Source of the DNA: Legionellaceae bacterium UBA6148
Lineage (GTDB): Bacteria > Pseudomonadota > Gammaproteobacteria > Legionellales > Legionellaceae
DNA length: 24,613 nucleotides
NCBI GenBank assembly: GCA_002423125.1
Contig: DIUW01000030.1
Coordinates: forward strand, 15,308 to 39,920
Direction: 5' to 3'
Under the pieces are notes generated by a model that ran no database searches, was not told the DNA's origin, and saw only the letters and a program-made list of their open reading frames with translations. The position numbers were made by a program, and so were the translations under genes. Within the stretch, counting starts at the first letter, position 1. Every line of letters starts with the position of its first letter. Below are positions 23,897-24,613 of this stretch, piece by piece.

Positions 23897-24613
23897 ATGT
23901 CCGGTCAATGGCTTACGTCAAAACAGGTGGAGATATATATGAACGCCAGAAAGGAAGGTAAAACACAGGCGGTCAGCGCTGCTAAAGCTGGAATCAGCGA
24001 ACGCCGCGGCCGAGACGTTGAAAAAGGGAGGCGTATTGACCCAAGTGCACAACAGCGCACTTGGCGTACCCGTGCAGATCCATTTGAGGCCGTCTGGTTA
24101 AGTGAGATTGAGCCTATGTTGCAGCGAAGCCCGGCACTTTCTCCGTTGACCCTGCTTGAACACTTACAATCAATTTATGGCGGAGAAACATTTCCGGATA
24201 AATTGCTTCGTACTTTGCAGCGTCGTGTTAAATGTTGGTTGCACCAAGAAGGCCCTGAACGCGAGGTGATGTTTCGACAAGAACATGAGCCTGGTTATAT
24301 GGGGCTATCTGACTTTACCGAACTGAAAGGCATTACGGTAACCCTACAGGGCAAGCCACTGCAGCACCTTTTGTATCATTTTCGTGTCATGTATTCCGGC
24401 TGGAGCTATTTGAAAGTCATTCTTGGCGGTGAGTCTTATACGGCTTTGGCAGAAGGACTTCAAAATGCATTATGGTGTCTCGGTGGCTCCCCTAAAGAAC
24501 ATCGAACAGACAGCTTATCCGCAGCATTTAAAAATCTTTCTGCGGAAGACAAAGATGATCAAACTCAACGATACCATGATTTTTGTATTTATACTGCGCG
24601 CGGCCACAAAATG
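23897..24613 (+). CDS. istA: IS21-family transposase IstA, partial and apparently interrupted
   Basis: 239 codons from ATG 23897, preceded by GGAG at a 7-base spacing. The N-terminus has the DNA-binding helix-turn-helix region (residues ~18-40, KEGKTQAVSAAKAGISERR). The DDE catalytic core follows: GLSDFTEL with D139, the typical LLYHFR and GGESYTALAEGLQNALW stretches, then EHRTDSLSAAF with D205. IstA is usually about 500 residues and continues after RYHDFCI into a conserved region ending in the catalytic Glu. Here the sequence after residue 231 changes to YTARGHKM, encoded by a sequence matching the element end at 22102-22119, so the gene is probably disrupted at about 24592. It is markedly more GC-rich than its neighbours, consistent with recent transfer. 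The partner istB is not in the window. Confidence 0.9.
   Translation, partial: MSGQWLTSKQVEIYMNARKEGKTQAVSAAKAGISERRGRDVEKGRRIDPSAQQRTWRTRADPFEAVWLSEIEPMLQRSPALSPLTLLEHLQSIYGGETFPDKLLRTLQRRVKCWLHQEGPEREVMFRQEHEPGYMGLSDFTELKGITVTLQGKPLQHLLYHFRVMYSGWSYLKVILGGESYTALAEGLQNALWCLGGSPKEHRTDSLSAAFKNLSAEDKDDQTQRYHDFCIYTARGHKM
24592..24613 (+). mobile_element. Start of an element inserted in istA (terminal repeat, cut by window end)
   Basis: TACTGCGCGCGGCCACAAAA begins at 24592, directly after a TA dinucleotide, inside istA. Seventeen bases (24593-24609) are identical to the reverse complement of 22102-22118, and the sequence also resembles the ends of the 165-bp palindrome. Only the first 22 bases of the element are visible. 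Confidence 0.55.

Overview
The window is AT-rich DNA that looks like a host- or amoeba-associated gammaproteobacterium. Legionellales/Coxiellaceae-like is my inference, from composition, mixed intact and decayed small genes, and abundant small palindromic repeats; no single marker gene proves it. Most genes lie on the minus strand. No rRNA, tRNA or CRISPR array was seen.

Layout. Positions 1-3475 (minus) hold a large protein cut by the window edge: a superfamily-1 helicase-like NTPase whose C-terminal part is a run of 45-residue repeats encoded by exact 135-bp tandem DNA repeats. A truncated transposition-type AAA+ ATPase remnant and a nested palindromic repeat follow (3577-3966). Next is a tight minus-strand operon: an A-type Fe-S carrier (IscA/SufA family), a HEPN protein and a MNT nucleotidyltransferase, with overlapping ends. 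A plus-strand gene of unknown function (5328 onward) has its C-terminus changed by a 5-bp tandem duplication; a further orphan open frame follows it.

The centre (6835-20910, minus) is one 4691-residue nonribosomal peptide synthetase: A-PCP / C-A-PCP-E / C-A-PCP / C-A-PCP / C. Binding-pocket residues read from the sequence suggest beta-alanine-like, ornithine (epimerised to D), tyrosine-like and threonine. There is no thioesterase; the protein ends in a condensation domain with an intact HHxxxDG motif, which suggests release onto an amine or other nucleophile. A GNAT acetyltransferase (21320-21901) is transcribed divergently and could tailor or detoxify the product. No MbtH protein, phosphopantetheinyl transferase or exporter is present in the window.

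The right end (20932-24613) is a mobile-element scrapyard. A 165-bp near-perfect palindrome lies just upstream of the synthetase, and an 86-bp palindrome follows the GNAT gene. Two sites carry the same 17-bp terminal sequence, which is also related to the ends of the 165-bp palindrome. One of them cuts short a small ORF; the other appears to interrupt an IS21-family istA gene (23897 to the window end) that is visibly more GC-rich than its surroundings. Between them lie small decayed or unrecognised genes.
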